Position numbers and translations under genes: made by a program | In this document: piece after piece, positions 25,101-39,196 of the stretch | Numbering within the stretch: position 1 is the stretch's first letter | Layout of the letters: each line of letters opens with the position of its first letter | DNA from: Rotaria macrura | Taxonomy: Eukaryota > Rotifera > Eurotatoria > Philodinida > Philodinidae | Assembly (NCBI GenBank): GCA_900239685.1 | Contig: OENT01000150.1 | Coordinates: 62,001 to 126,000 of the forward strand | Direction: 5' to 3' | Length of the DNA stretch: 64,000 bases | Notes under the pieces: model-generated | What the model saw: only the letters and a program-made list of their open reading frames with translations | What the model was told of the DNA's origin: nothing | The model's database searches: none

Positions 25101-26486
25101 CATTAGTTCATAGTCATATGAAATTCTAGTTCGAATTATTCCTGTTTCCTTATCAATAGTGACATATTTATTATCAATATCATTTAATTCATACGTAACA
25201 TATGCATTATCATCTTGATCAGAATCGTTAGCATAAACTTGTATTAAAGTGCTATTGACTAAATTGTTTTCTTGTATATCAACATAATAGATAGACTTCT
25301 CGAATATTGGTGCATTATCATTGTCATCTAATATATGAATATATAATTGATAATAGGATGATAATTTAGGTTGTCCATTATCGGTTAAAATTAAATTAAC
25401 TGCATATTTATTTCGATATTCTCGATCGATTTTTTGATTTGTTGATAAAACAAATGTTGAATCAGCAAATGGACCATGAATCTCGAATGGCATTACATCG
25501 GATGAATTAATAGTTAATTGAAATTTAATTTGTTCATCAGCATTCGAGGATGTATCTAAATCTGATGCAATTAAATTGGCAATAATAACATTGCTTTGCT
25601 CAAGTTTTAATTCATGTATTGCAATGTCAATATTAAAAACATCTGTATCATTAACAATTCGAATCGTTTGTAACGGAAAATTCCATGTAAGTAATGGTGG
25701 ACAATCGTTTATATCGTCAACATCAATAATAACATACGTATAAAATGGTATCGAAGATCTATCTTGACCTTGTATAACTAATTTCCATGTTGTTATGGAT
25801 TCATAATCCAACGGACGTATGAGATTTAAGTAGCCTGTCGTAGAATTCAATGTAAAATAATCAAAATTTCGTTTTGAATTCGATGATGCTAATGAATAAT
25901 TAGTTGGTTGACATGTTGATACGGTCTTAATATGTAAAAAATTTTCATACAATTCATTTTCTTTCAATTTCATACGATAAGGAGTTTTTTCGAATTGACA
26001 CAATTTTTCATGATTAATCTCATTTAATAGAATATGTGCGTTACCAATATGAAAATTATGCGTTTTACTTTGTAAACTAATCTCATTTTTATTATTACAA
26101 TAGAAGGGTAGATTCAATATGGTTTGATCATGTTGAATGTCGAATTGTAATGAATTTTTAAATTTTAATTCAATTATTAATTCATATATGGTTGTATTTT
26201 GAGGAAAGACAATTTCTAATTTCAAAGTATAATTAAGTGGACATATTTGTTTCAACGAGGTGCGCGTTAATAATTGACACGATGAATCAAGATAAAAATA
26301 TTTTGATTCAGTTTGTAATAAACAACGATAGGAATAGTTTGGATGAAATTGATGCTGAAAATTATGAAGAATTAAATCCGATTCTGGATAATCATTCGGA
26401 TCGATTATAATTGATGGTAATGAATGTAAATGATGATTTGAATAGATTAATGGAAAAATGAAGAAAAATATGATTATATTAATCAT
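19126..26486 (-). CDS. protocadherin-like cell-adhesion receptor (1149 aa)
   Basis: Four exons join in phase 0: 24987-26486, 21845-22441, 21154-21777 and 19126-19854, with introns of 2545, 67 and 1299 nt. The product opens with a signal peptide (MINIIIFFFIFPLIYS). Extracellular cadherin repeats are marked by calcium-linker motifs DDINDCPP (about residue 258), DDNDNAP (about 390), DHNDNIP (about 495) and DLNDEIP, plus a membrane-proximal repeat, giving about five or six domains. The first two are poorly conserved, so their boundaries are uncertain. A single transmembrane helix (FLVFIVITVLSIILVGITF, about 780-805) is followed by KRK and a long Ser/Thr-rich cytoplasmic tail of about 340 residues. 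The last four residues, STVV, form a class I PDZ ligand. The cadherin coding in one large first exon resembles vertebrate protocadherins. Likely a homophilic or signalling adhesion receptor at the cell surface. Confidence 0.92.
22442..24986 (-). other. long intron 1 of the protocadherin-like gene
   Basis: This 2545-nt intron (donor gtaagt, acceptor ttccag) is about 40 times the usual intron length seen here. No coding exon, repeat or RNA gene is recognisable in it. Frames at 22961 (+), 24038 (-) and 24582 (-) have no motif or splice support. It could hold regulatory elements. Confidence 0.7.
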
Positions 26487-27508
26487 GATTCTTTCTTTTT
26501 TTTGTTATCTGAAAAAAAAAACGATCGAGCATTGGGATAGAATTTCAATGATCTCTTTAGCGTTCTCTTTTTTTGTCAAGTAGATAATCTCGATTCATGT
26601 GAAGCGAACTACTGTTCTAATTAGTATGACGAACAGATGTGACCGATTGAATATCCAGTTTCCTGTCAACACCTGAAAGGAGAAAATGCACATCCTATAT
26701 TTTTAACCTTCGTCTATTATTTCGTTTGAGATGAAAGTATATTTTGCTGTCGGAATGATCCAAAACAATACATATACATCAACGAAAGAAGAATAAGTGT
26801 TTATATGACCGTCGTCACGATAACTTATGGACAAAAAAAACATATTCATATATCTATTTCACTCTTCTACTTTGAAGTTCTCTTATTCACTCACTTGCGC
26901 TTCTATTCCATTAGGAACAAATGTCTAGAACGAAAAAAAAAGTAAATTGAGACTAATGGAATAATGTTCCATTGAAGAATAACACTCAATCTATCCTTTT
27001 CTTAATTAAATAATATCATAGATCTCCTTTATCCTATGGTTCTTTCACTCTGCCTCTCTTCCTTTTACAGATTAGCATGACCTTGGAAAGAAAAACATCA
27101 GCAAATGTACACACATGTTTTATTTGATCAACTGATTTGCTGTCGTACGTTGTTATTAATTTGAATAAGTGAGCATTGAACCGATCCATTCGTGTCACTC
27201 ACTACTGTTCAATGGATCATCTTTATCGTAGGAAAAAAAAGAATAGCGAGAGTAAGAGAAAAAGAAAAAGATCTCTTGTATAAACAAAATGTTGATGACA
27301 AGCGAACTCATATTTTATTTATGTGTCAAGGACAACTAACTACTAGTCTAGAAATCGAAAACTGAGATGGTAAAAAAATAGTAATCAGTGATTATCATGT
27401 TATATGAACATGATTCTAAACAAAAAGAATTACTTGTCAAAATCAATCTAGAATAACAAGTAGAAGAGAAATGATGTTTTATGAAAATGATTCGGCACGA
27501 TCATTATC

Positions 27509-27527
27509 CTTCTCTCTCTCTCTCTCT
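27509..27527. repeat. CT/GA microsatellite
   Basis: Uninterrupted run of about nine CT units in intergenic sequence. Confidence 0.85.
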
Positions 27528-28555
27528 TCTGGTCAATAACCACAAAAAAAGACATCATGAAAACGATCTGTGATGGTAGATTTCAATATTTTATGCTACT
27601 ACTTTCACTTGCTCTGTTGTCTTAATCGATTTTCACTACGGTGGCCCATCTGTATGATTGATACGTTTATGCATATAAATACAGATGCACAGCGTGACAA
27701 TCTTTCGATATGCAATAGTGAGATTTCAACTGATGAGAGAGAAAGCTCATTCGAGGGAAGAACGCGAGAAAACATATGGCGTTATCTTTCGTGATCATAA
27801 AGAGAATCAAAAATGTTATGAGAAAATCCAAACAAACATTTCAAATAGAATAATACTTACCGCATAACAATAGATACAGAAAAGCTGAAGAAAGAAAAAA
27901 GATTTCTTTTTGAACTGACAAGTCATTGTTGATGAACAAAGAAGAAAAAAAGAAAGCAAAAAAAAACGTCATGAATGTTCACTTTTCTTTCCGACTTACA
28001 ATAAAAATCTTTCTGCAATTTGTCTAGTAAAATGCAAGGTTATTATAACTTTTCTTTTCATTAATATTTAAAAATTCAAGGAAATTTGTTCAATAAAGAT
28101 AAAATTATTACTATTACAGTCGTTGACATGTTGATTATTATCGATGTTAGAAATGACCTTTTCTTTGCTACAGTTAATAGGTTATCCGGTTTCTATTTAC
28201 TAATTACAAAAACGGAAATGGTTTTTCTTGAGATGTATTATTCTTTTAAATTTCCTTCTCAACTATTTATTCGTACCTGATTTCATTTTAACGTAAGAAT
28301 TAATTCCGTAGCAAAACAGAACTTTACATACAAGAAATGTATGCAAAATAGAAAAAGAGGAAAGAACTGTAAAAAGATAATCAATAATGCTTCATTACTC
28401 GTGTTGTGTGTACGTCGAGTTACATCATATTCATAGTTGCATAGTGGATTATTTCCATAGTAAACGCATGCGCTCTATAGTAATGATAGTACAAGATTTC
28501 AACATACAATTCAATCTCCCAAGAGTGCTGATCGATTGAACAAACGAACGAACGA

Positions 28556-28575
28556 GGATGATGATGATGATGATG
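28556..28575. repeat. GAT trinucleotide microsatellite
   Basis: About six GAT units. The run produces the His-rich and Ile-rich chance frames seen on the minus strand here. Confidence 0.8.
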
Positions 28576-31176
28576 GAGAGATGATTGAATGAAGTGAAGA
28601 GCCAAAAAAGAAAATAAAAAACGAGAAAAGAAGAAAAAAAATCAGAAGAGAAAAAGATTTGATATAACCGTTCGAACAAAGAATGAGATGTGTGTATGCA
28701 GCTGTCGTAGCGTGACTTTATTGAAGTATAGAAGTCGATTGAGAATAGTTTATTGGAATACAACTGACTATTAACTATATGGCATTGTTCAGTTCGTGGC
28801 CAGTTCTGTTCTTCTTTAGATTTTATGATTATCTTGTATACCCTTACATCATACAGCTGTGACATAGGCAATGATCAAAGCAGGTCACTTTCTCTTCTTC
28901 TTTTTTTTCTGCTAATTTACCTACATACTGTATGAAAGTATCTCAGTATGGTGCTAGAAAAGCAATTGTACCATCCAATTAATTTTCTCTAGATCAATGC
29001 AAGGACGTGCATCAGCTCGACGATTCAAAGATAACTATGTACATCCGCTTGTTCTACTCTGTAAATCGATGCTACAGACGAATTTGATCATCGATACTTA
29101 TATGATCATAAGATCAAACATTATTGTACCGACTAATGCTCAATATATAGTACCTTCGTTTATTTTTATATGTAGACAATGACATTTGTTGTCAGGATGT
29201 TCTTCTTGTGTGAGATATATGACATCAATTTTCCTATGTTGACAATGTGTGGATGACGAGTAGAAAATGTCTCAAGTATATAGGCGTGTCAATGAATCTG
29301 AATCAATGAATATTAAATTCAGTTGAAACTCTTCCATTCTTTTTCCTCGTGTTTTATTATTACAAACGTTTACATATAATATGGCATTGAAATTTGAACG
29401 AACAAGATGAAGAAAAAAAAATGTCTACGGAACGAAAATATATCGTATTTGAAAATTGATCTCGGTAGACTATAAACAAAGATAAATATAATCAAACTTA
29501 CCAATGTGCTCATATACACATATTATTTTAACATTGAAATGCGTAATATCGGCGGCGAGCTTTTTTTAATCTTCGTTCCGACTAATATCTCTTTTTCTTC
29601 TCGTTTGTCGACACACTGTCTACTTGTGATATATGATGGACAGGCTAAAACTATTCAATTATACATACTCTCAAATGCATATTCTGAATGAGATATAAAA
29701 GGAAGGAAATATAACATTGATATACATACGTATATAAACTCATCTTTCAATGCTGATTAACTTTGATGAAGACAAGATGGTAGACTGGTGAATATTGAAC
29801 GCATGGTGATTCTCTCTTCAAGTATATGATGTTCATTCATAAACTTTTACTCTCTAACTCATCGACGACAGACACCTTGCTAGTGCTACCTTAAGGGCGC
29901 GTCGTCGTGCGAAACCGTTCAAGTGCTGTTGATACTTCTGTTAATCAATTTATAGTACCTGCTGACGACAATAGGAGACATCCAACGAAATCGACAGGCA
30001 CAAATATACGTGTGAACTAAATTCGTACACATGCTGTTCGTTTACAAGATGCTGTGTCTCGCTCAATTGACCGAAATAGAAAGAAAAGAAAAGCGAGAAT
30101 AGTAATGTTGAAACAATAAAAAAAAAAGACAGAAAGAAATGCAATTCTACCCTATTGTATTCAGACATTTATAGGCAATTAATTTCTTAGACCGTCATAT
30201 CTTAGCAGAATTTTGACCGGACAAATACTACAAAAGAAAAAAAAAACCTCATTCAATGGTAACTTAAATATAAAAAAATGAAATGAACGGAACTATTCCA
30301 TAGAAGTATTCATATATTATTTAATGTACTATATAGTAGTAATGTCAATTAATTGAAATATGTCAAGACTTCGGTTTTTTTTGTTTGCTCTTGTTTAAAC
30401 TTTATTGAATAACGTCGATGAAATAGATCGATTTACATTCTCGTGACGTAAGTCAATCTTCTAATGTTTAGAAGGTGTATGATATATACATATGTGAACG
30501 CTTTCTGTTCTTTTCGCTTGCTCTCTTCATTGTAAACAACAATAATAACAGTTAAAATAACAACAGTAGAGATCTACGATTAAACTTTTCAATATATTCA
30601 TAATAAAATATGTCGAATGTCAACGAAAGTAAAGTGAAAAACGAAAAATCTTTTATTTGAATAGATTTGTCACGCATAGAGGTATGCGATGTACAATGGC
30701 CTTGTATAGATGTTTAACGGATGACCATTAAACTTCACACTTACAATGTTATTTTATATTAATGAGTCGCTGTCATCTCGTTCTCTATTCATTTTTTTTT
30801 CAATAACATGTGGATTTAATTGAAATATGAAAGTTCACAGTTTATCGACGAGATTTTCTAATTGAAAAAAGATTTTGAATTTCTAAACATGTACAAACAA
30901 TGATCTATTCTATAATATAGCACTTTGTTTTATGTCTTAGAAATAAAACAGATACAGTTGTTAACAGCTGGTACATAATAATAATTAAACAAGGCTAGAT
31001 TTTCAAATAAGGACAAGTTCCTGTATGTGATGTGCGTGTTAGCCATCTGGATTACGCAATTTTTTACATTGTCGGGATATGAAGGCGACAACAATCAATG
31101 AAATTAGCTAAATGTAAGTGCGTGTTGGTTGACAAGAATCCTAAGTGAAAAGATTAGCGGGACTATGAAGTAAGCT

Positions 31177-31197
31177 ACACACACACACACACACACA
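31177..31197. repeat. AC/GT microsatellite
   Basis: About ten perfect AC units, followed by agag. Confidence 0.9.
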
Positions 31198-31611
31198 GAG
31201 GGTGAGAAATGAATGAATAAAAAAAAAGATTAGGAATAACTATCAGCATGTATACTATTCTAAAGTTCATCTCGATATATCAAGTGATTACGAGATCATG
31301 TTTAAGTGAATTTATAAGAGAGACTATGAAACCTCATGAAGAGAGGAAATCTTTCAACCGCAAAAGCTTTCATATATGATGATTTTGATATAATAATAAT
31401 TTCATATTTATTGATAGTGCTGCTCATATACATACATGTTTTTATATTGATGTTTTATATCGCACACTCAATACAAAGCACGCGTCATACGACTGACCAA
31501 CCAATATGAACAATCGTTCGTGGGTGGGATATGTATGCATGCTTAGCGTAATCAGCCGCATGATATAATCAAATACATTGTTGATGCTGCTTGTACTTAT
31601 TATGAAAAAAA

Positions 31612-31629
31612 AAGAGAGAGAGAGAGAGA
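31612..31629. repeat. AG/CT microsatellite
   Basis: About eight AG units after a short A run. Confidence 0.85.
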
Positions 31630-34600
31630 AAACTCTCAAGATGATTAGGCTTGTATGCACGGCAAGCGACCGGATGGAAATATGGTTGAGTAGTGATGAC
31701 ACGATTAGAGTTAAGAGACGGCACGAGAACATGCGTTCGCTAACAATCAAAATAACATCTTGCTCTTTGTTTTGTTCACTCGATTTTCTTTATTTTCTAT
31801 TCAATTTAAATAGAAACGCATTTCTGAATAGTTGTCATCCATGCCTGTCTATTTGTCTATCCTGAGTATATTGTCAATGTTATAAAAATTCCCTCGAGAT
31901 TAAGAGACTACATAGAAGGTGATGTATGAAGGATCACAAATGAAATAAGAGTGTAATTTTATGAGGTCTGAAACTTACTTATATCTATGTTCACCTTTTG
32001 ACCATTGACTGACCACTATCAAATCGTGATAAAAATGCAATCGTCTCTATTTCATATGATTTATATGTATTTTAAAAGGTGCGACTTATGAACGGAATGA
32101 TTTGTGATCTACAAGCAATAAAAATCTGTATGAACAATAGTGTCTTTTGTTTTCTTTTACTATTAAAAATCTATTGATATAGACGTGTTGTATGTGAAAG
32201 ATTTTTGTTGAAAAACTCACCTAATTGCTTCACACTTGATTGTGCCATTCATATTAGAAACAGTAGATTCTGTGTATGTAGATAACGTTGTATAGTACTA
32301 GAAGTAGTCAAGAATTGTGCATTCGCTTTTCCCTTTCATTCCTCTCTCTCTCTTGCTCTCTCTCTCTGACTTTCTTCATTTTCCTGTTCTCTGCTCTTTT
32401 CTTCCCTTTTTTCATTGCTTTCGCTTCCGTTCTTTTCCCTAGCCTTCTTCCTTTCTGTCTAGCTGGACCATGATCGTACAATTGTTATACATTGAACAAC
32501 AACACAAAATCATCTTCGACATTGTCTATTTCGAAAAAAAAAGTGACAAATGACAAAGCAATCACTATTAAATTAGAATCGGTCTCGTGATTCATACACT
32601 CTTATACTGGGCATTGGACAGTCATTGACTAATAATTGTGAAAGATGAAACTCACCACACGGGAATCGATGCATTGTTTCTAATGGGAATCAACGAATGA
32701 TTACCAAAAAGAAAACGTGCTACCATGTCTACAAGAACAACTCAAATAACAGTTTCTCTACGTCAAGTTAGAATATTGATGCGTTCAATAGTCTATTCAA
32801 AATAGTATGACAGGAGCAACAAGAAGGCAAACATTAAAATGTCATGTGAATTTTCACAGGAAAACATCATCAGCTGCGCTCGAACGTGATTCCTCTGCTA
32901 ATATGCATTCAAACGGAAAAGAATACGAACCGAAAAATCAGTTTTGTCATGTTTAGAAAATCTCTTTATTAATCGGACTGGGAATTTTTTCTCTGATCTG
33001 GATTAGACCTATGAGTTCCACAATGTTCGTCAGTTCTTCTTTACACATGTCTACGAGAAAAGATCAACTGACTCATCAGTAAATGATGAAAATCATTATT
33101 CCAATGGTGACAGTTTTGGTCAATCTGTGATGACAGTGGTGATGTATGTCTGCAAACATAATCTTTTCTCGCGGATATAACATGTAATCATCATTTACAG
33201 CTAGAAAAAAAATATGAAGTGGAAAGAAGGAGGGCTATCCATCTATTAGATTGGCGCATGGTCACAGCAAGCTTTTAATGGTCAACGATGGCGAGTGCTC
33301 TGATTAGGCGATTGTTTACTTGAGAGGCTCCCCAAGAAAGAGAAATGAATAAAGTGCGTATGAAACATTCGATAAGATAAAGTTCATGAACTATGACTAG
33401 GAAATATAACAGATTCTCATTTGTTTAGAGTGGAATATTTACTACTAAGAGTAACAAAAATCGAAAAGAAAAAAACACCGATAAGTTAAAGTTTGCTTTC
33501 CAATAGCAATGATCTCGACTGCTACTGGCAAAAGAGGAAAAACAAAGAAATAGAAGAAAAACTGTTTCATCGATCATAAACAAACAATGCGAATGTCGTC
33601 ATCGGTGCCGAACATTTATACACATCATCGATGTGCTCAATAATTGAGCGAACAGACATAGACAGACTGCTGGTGCCGTTATTCGTTCGTTTTCTTTGTC
33701 GCGCCGGCGGGAAGGCGGTAACTCTTCTCGTGTACAGTAAGCAAATGATTGTCTACAGCTGTTTAACTACTATGACCACATGAGAAAGCCATTTTGAGGC
33801 CGACGACGAACGGCATCGACTAATTACCTACTCGTTATGCCTATAAAATGTTAAAGACAAAATCGGCGAGACAAAACACATACAAGAAAATTCTTCTTAA
33901 TATTGATCAGTATTATATACACATACACATATATCCTAACTGCTATCTGTATTCTATAAATTTTCTTTTCTTTGCTTGTAGTAATTTAATTGTTAAAAAT
34001 ACAACAAATCATTTTTCTTCCATCGTGATTACTATGATTATCATCTGATAGATCAAGGTGATGTTCATCCTCTAATTTCTATAGTAGTTGACCAGCTCTT
34101 TTTTATACTCATGCGTAAGTGGCTTACTTTTCTGTATATGATATACAACACAAACATTTATAATCGATATCGTTCTCTTTATTCTTATACGCGTGGTCGG
34201 ATACTTTGCATTACTATTACGATTACACTATGCACACTTATATACGTAGATATATATATACATAAATATATATTCATGTATGTAGATATATATATGCATA
34301 CGTACAGTAAACCTGTAGTCATATCTCTATATAAGAAGCATGCTAAACGGTGCAAACAAAGTTAATTAAACACTAAATCGGACACAGAAGAAAAATATGG
34401 GACACAATAAATATATATATGACGCAAGATGTTCAAAAGCAAAGCTCTGCCGTTAGCGCAATTTGTTAACGCTGAATACGAAGCGTAACCTTGAATGAGG
34501 AAGAAGCTGTGTATGTGAGCATTCATCCAATACATAATAGCGCATGTTGAACAATAGAGCACATCTACATGCATACTGGTAACTTCTGGTAGTTCAATTT

Positions 34601-36629
34601 CGAGTGGGAATATTGTTTAATTATACAAACAGTCATGAAAAGAAAGTCTGCGTGTTCAATTACTTTGAACAAAAGGAATGGTTGTCTAATATATATATAC
34701 ATGTACACATGTATAAATTTCATCAGTACTTTAGAAACAAAACTTCATAGAGCCAGATGATCATGATCTCTTGAGATAAATAACAACGCTCGATAATATG
34801 CATAGTACCATTATCGTTAGATCAGACTCTTCATCATCATAGTCTATAGAATGTTGTATTACTTGTCTTACGACTATCTCATATATTACCAACCATTTTT
34901 CCTCTCTGAACTATTCGCCTTTCTTTACTAGGTCTTATGCAACATTGTTTTGATCTAGCTGTAGTAGAATGGAACACACAAGGTGATAGTAAAAGGTTCC
35001 TACCAACTTACCTTATGCACAACAGTTGTCCACGAATAATCTGACTAATTCTTATTCTGTCGAACTATCAATGAAAAATCCATTAGTGTTCGTTGATAGA
35101 TAGAACAAAAGAGAGCGGGGAAAGAATAAAAAAAAGGCCAATTCGATATATATAATAAAGAGCGATTCGCTACCGTTCAATTTTATGAATGATACATTTT
35201 ATACTTGTGCGTACGATAAAAAATGAGAAACGTTGAGAATACGAAGGACAATGATGACAATAATGACAGCAACGATGCTGATTGTTAATCGTGGTATGCA
35301 TTGTGAGTCCATGCTTCAATGATTGGTAACCTGAAGGACATCAAGTCAGTTTGCGCCAGGTATCGTATTCAAATAATGTATTTGACTTCATTGATTGACT
35401 ATCGTGATTATCTAGACAGATCGATCAAAAACGATAAAAGATAACTTTACATTGTCCTTCATTCGCAATCGATCTGGTCGAGGTTTGTTTTGAAATAGGC
35501 AAACATATATTTCGAATTCTATAATAGATAGACGAAAGATGCCAGGTAGAACATTCACTAGAACATTTTTAAACAAAACATTTCGAAAAACATTTTACTC
35601 GACGAAGATTCTCATGAAAAAATATGATAACATACGTATTTGAAAAACAAAAAGGTGAAAAAAATACTCATATCATCATCTTGAAAAGAAAGAAGACGAA
35701 GACAATCGTCAAACACATGTTTCATGTATAAACGCTATTATACAACTTCTTCCTGATCATCTCTGTGTGACGTATGTGTACAAAGAAACTTTCATGTGAT
35801 ATGATTGATGATTCGGTCTCGATTCTATATCATAATCAATAATGCAGAGCAGTGTCGACTTGATACATTTATTTACGTTGTCTTATTTCATTACAGTTAA
35901 TCAAAAACTCAGTGATCATAAAACTTTAATTACGCTGAAGGTTGTATACTTATTTTGAAGCAGTAATCAAAAAAAACCCAATAATGCTTTTGATTTAATC
36001 TACGAATCCTTTATTCTTTCGTTATTTTTTTCTATTTCATGTTTATGTATTACCTTGATAGTTTGATTTTTCCTATTGCAATGATAAGTACTGTCACTAT
36101 GACTATTATTCGAATAAATAAATATTCATTTTGCGCATTTCTAAGTGTGTGTTTACGCATACGTGTAGTTCATCTACTTTGTTTGTATTAAGACAACGAG
36201 ACAAAGAAAAAAAAAAGAAAAAAAAATGAAAAGACGAGATAGTAATAACCTTATCGATCATCAATGAGTTTACGCACGTCTTGGCTTTAGTTGTTGATCA
36301 AGACATATAACACGAAAGAAACGACTTGTGCACGCTCGTGTGTATAAATGTGCGTGTACAACTATCTTCGAACGATGACATCTGAATTTTAATCGTAATT
36401 GTAATGTGACTTTGTCGGCATGTATAGAATAGGTGCGGGCAAGATTGATCAAAAGAAAATAGGACAGTATAAAAATCGATCAAAATTACTTCATACGTGC
36501 ACAGCTCAAAAGAATGGTTATGAATGACCATGTATCATTTTGTCGTCATGATTCTCCCGCACGTAATCAAAATCAGTGCATATCGCCGAGCACACACACG
36601 ATCTCTTCACGATTGTATCATACGCATGC

Positions 36630-36662
36630 ATATATATATATATTTGTGTGTGTGTGTGTGTA
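36630..36662. repeat. compound TA-GT microsatellite
   Basis: A run of about six TA units passes directly into about nine GT units, flanked by alternating purine-pyrimidine sequence. Such tracts can adopt non-B DNA structures. Confidence 0.85.
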
Positions 36663-39196
36663 TACGGATGCGTGTGTATTCATGTACGAATGTGTAAGCA
36701 GGCATAAAATTCCGATGAATAGTTGATTCAACTTAGAGATTGTCCACTCGTCTTACACATAATTCAAATATCATTATCCAAAACTTATCTATTATTTATA
36801 CTACATTAATTTTCAATCGTTTAATATGAAGCAATCGTTATGTAAAGATAGCAGTAATAAAAATAATACGTGTAATAATATAATCGACAAAGCAAAGTTG
36901 CCTCCTTGCATTGTATAGGATGAAATTATGATGCAATCGATCGATCACAAAAAAATGTTCTATTCTCAAATGTTTATACGGTTATCTCTGATCCACAACC
37001 AATGACAAGTACAGAACTTGTTGTTGATACCATACGATTAAGGACAGTCAGTATTGCATATCATTATTACATATCTATTGATACATATGTATAAATCAGT
37101 TACTATTCTGTGTTGATGAGTGTGACGAATGGCTTAAGGTGTGACCACAATCAAGACAAACAATAATCTATGATAAAGAAACAACTTTAAATATGAATCA
37201 TCTTCGTAGTATCTTATAGTCGACTCTTCACTGTAGACAAATTGAACACAATGCTAACCTTGTTTTTCCCTCAAATTGGTCGCTTATGTATATTTATCTA
37301 AACTTTGATATCGTACGTTTGATATCAAATGTCGATTGTCATGTACAACCAATTTCGTTTTTAATGATAGGCAACTTGGGACAAACTATACTTTTACTTT
37401 TTTAATGAATTGAATCATAACATGCAATCTAAAGTAAAATATATTTAGCTTTGCATATAAATAAATAATTGAATAGTTGAAATTATGAAAATTAATTCAA
37501 GAATTGTTGCGATTGTTTCAAAGAAAACATCTAATTCGTAAAGTATCAACGTTTCAGGGATGTGTTTGTTTGATATTTCTTAATGTCTTTCATGATTCAT
37601 TACTTTCGTAATTGTAACTTTAGAATTTCTATTCATAATAAGATCCCTCTCAAAAAACAAACAATTCGAAAATCATCATTTTCAAGCATTGTCATATAAT
37701 TTTTTTTAATCGTACAACAACAAATGTATACATAATGATTCAACATGTTTTCATATTTTTACATCATATATTGAAGTTAAATTGTTAAAAACGAAAAAAT
37801 TCAATGATAGATAATTAAAAATCGTTCATACTAATTAGATTATATAAATAAGGGCATCGTTGTAACAATTGTACAGTTGAAGAAGAAAATCTATTTCTAT
37901 CTTTATTTGAATATTTTTAAAAGGATAATAAATCACTGAAATTACAAGGATAATGGCACGTATCAAATACGCTGAATGTTTCTAGATTCATTATATTCTC
38001 ATCAATTCATAAGAAGGGACTTACAAAAAAAAAGAGCTTCAAGAAAATGATTTATTTATATGAATAAATATTTTATTATTGCTCGTCGTCACAATGATCC
38101 ATTGTTACTCGAGCTAGTCGTTGTCAAAAATGAATCAGTATCGTGACCTTCAATTATAATTTATTGAATTTACTCACATGATGTACAGCCTACCAGTTAT
38201 TATTGTATTGGAGAACATAATATTGTTGTTATTACAAACAAAATAGAATACTATGAAAGTCTACAGCTTAGCTGTAGATTTCGTCAAAGATATACAATAA
38301 AAAATATAATAATTACTCTTCGTTTGCTTTGATTTCTCTAGCTGAAAAATGATCTTTATTTCAGAGGAAAGGCAACTCAATTTTATATGAACTGATGAAG
38401 CTGTACGAATCAAACTTTGTCATCTGAGAAAATTGAATTTGATCATATTAAAATATCTTTCATGCAATTTGATATTTGCTTCTAAATTATGACAAATTTG
38501 ATAAGATCTTCGAGAAATTATACTTCTTGCTTGAAATATGAATTGTCGTTTCAAAAAAAGACAAGATTGAAACTAATCCTGCAATGTTGAAACTATGTTT
38601 TGTGTTCAATATTTCTATTATTAGTTTTATGCATAATCCGCGGTTATACTATCAATGATGATTAGATGAGAAATATATCCGTTGGTGTTCTTTTTTTTCT
38701 TTTTCAGAAGCACCTTACAGAAGATCGTTCTCTACTTCTAATTAGTTGAGCTAACTTTAAGCCTTCACAGAATCAACTTGTTACATACATCAAGTTTGAA
38801 TGAAAATAAAATCCTAGAAACTATTGAAATATAGTCCAGCAAACTCAAGAAAACTTTAGGACATCGTGTGACACATGAGCACACTTGTAACATGCTGTTA
38901 GCCTGATTCAAATGATTTCATGCTTCGTTTTCTACTCGCACAATCGTTACTAATCGAGTTTCGTAGAGTGCTTTTATTAATCTTTTTTTTGTCCCTCGAC
39001 TCCAGGACGGCCACTAAAATACAGAAGCTGTTGGTCTTTTTGTCTTATTTCTTGACGTTAGTGCTAATATTTGATTCTATCTCATTATCTCTTTCAGAAG
39101 GACACACAGATAACAACGTATATGTAAATTGCTCGCGCTTTCTCTTATCTTGTGAGGTATTTACATAGCAATTGATTTATAGCGTGTCGTAAATAA

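Larger units (their letters stand above)
26487..39196. other. 12.7-kb stretch without recognisable genes
   Basis: This is the largest gene-free stretch, lying between the divergent 5' ends of the protocadherin-like (-) and acyltransferase (+) genes. All frames are short and mostly low complexity. It holds dinucleotide runs at about 27510, 31177, 31613 and 36630-36662, a GAT run at about 28556, TA-rich tracts near 34240-34300, and two locally CpG-richer patches near 29877-29925 and 33655-33825. Possible content includes promoters or enhancers of the flanking genes, non-coding transcripts, or fast-evolving genes I cannot recognise. Confidence 0.5.

Noticed and set aside
31177-36662. dense short repeats considered as a CRISPR-like or satellite array
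   Set aside because: They are ordinary microsatellites with no regular spacer-repeat unit or higher-order period.
38259-38278. tiny inverted repeat TCTACAGCT-T-AGCTGTAGA
   Set aside because: Nine-base arms arise by chance at this scale; its centre resembles the 62.7-kb palindrome but too little to claim a relation.
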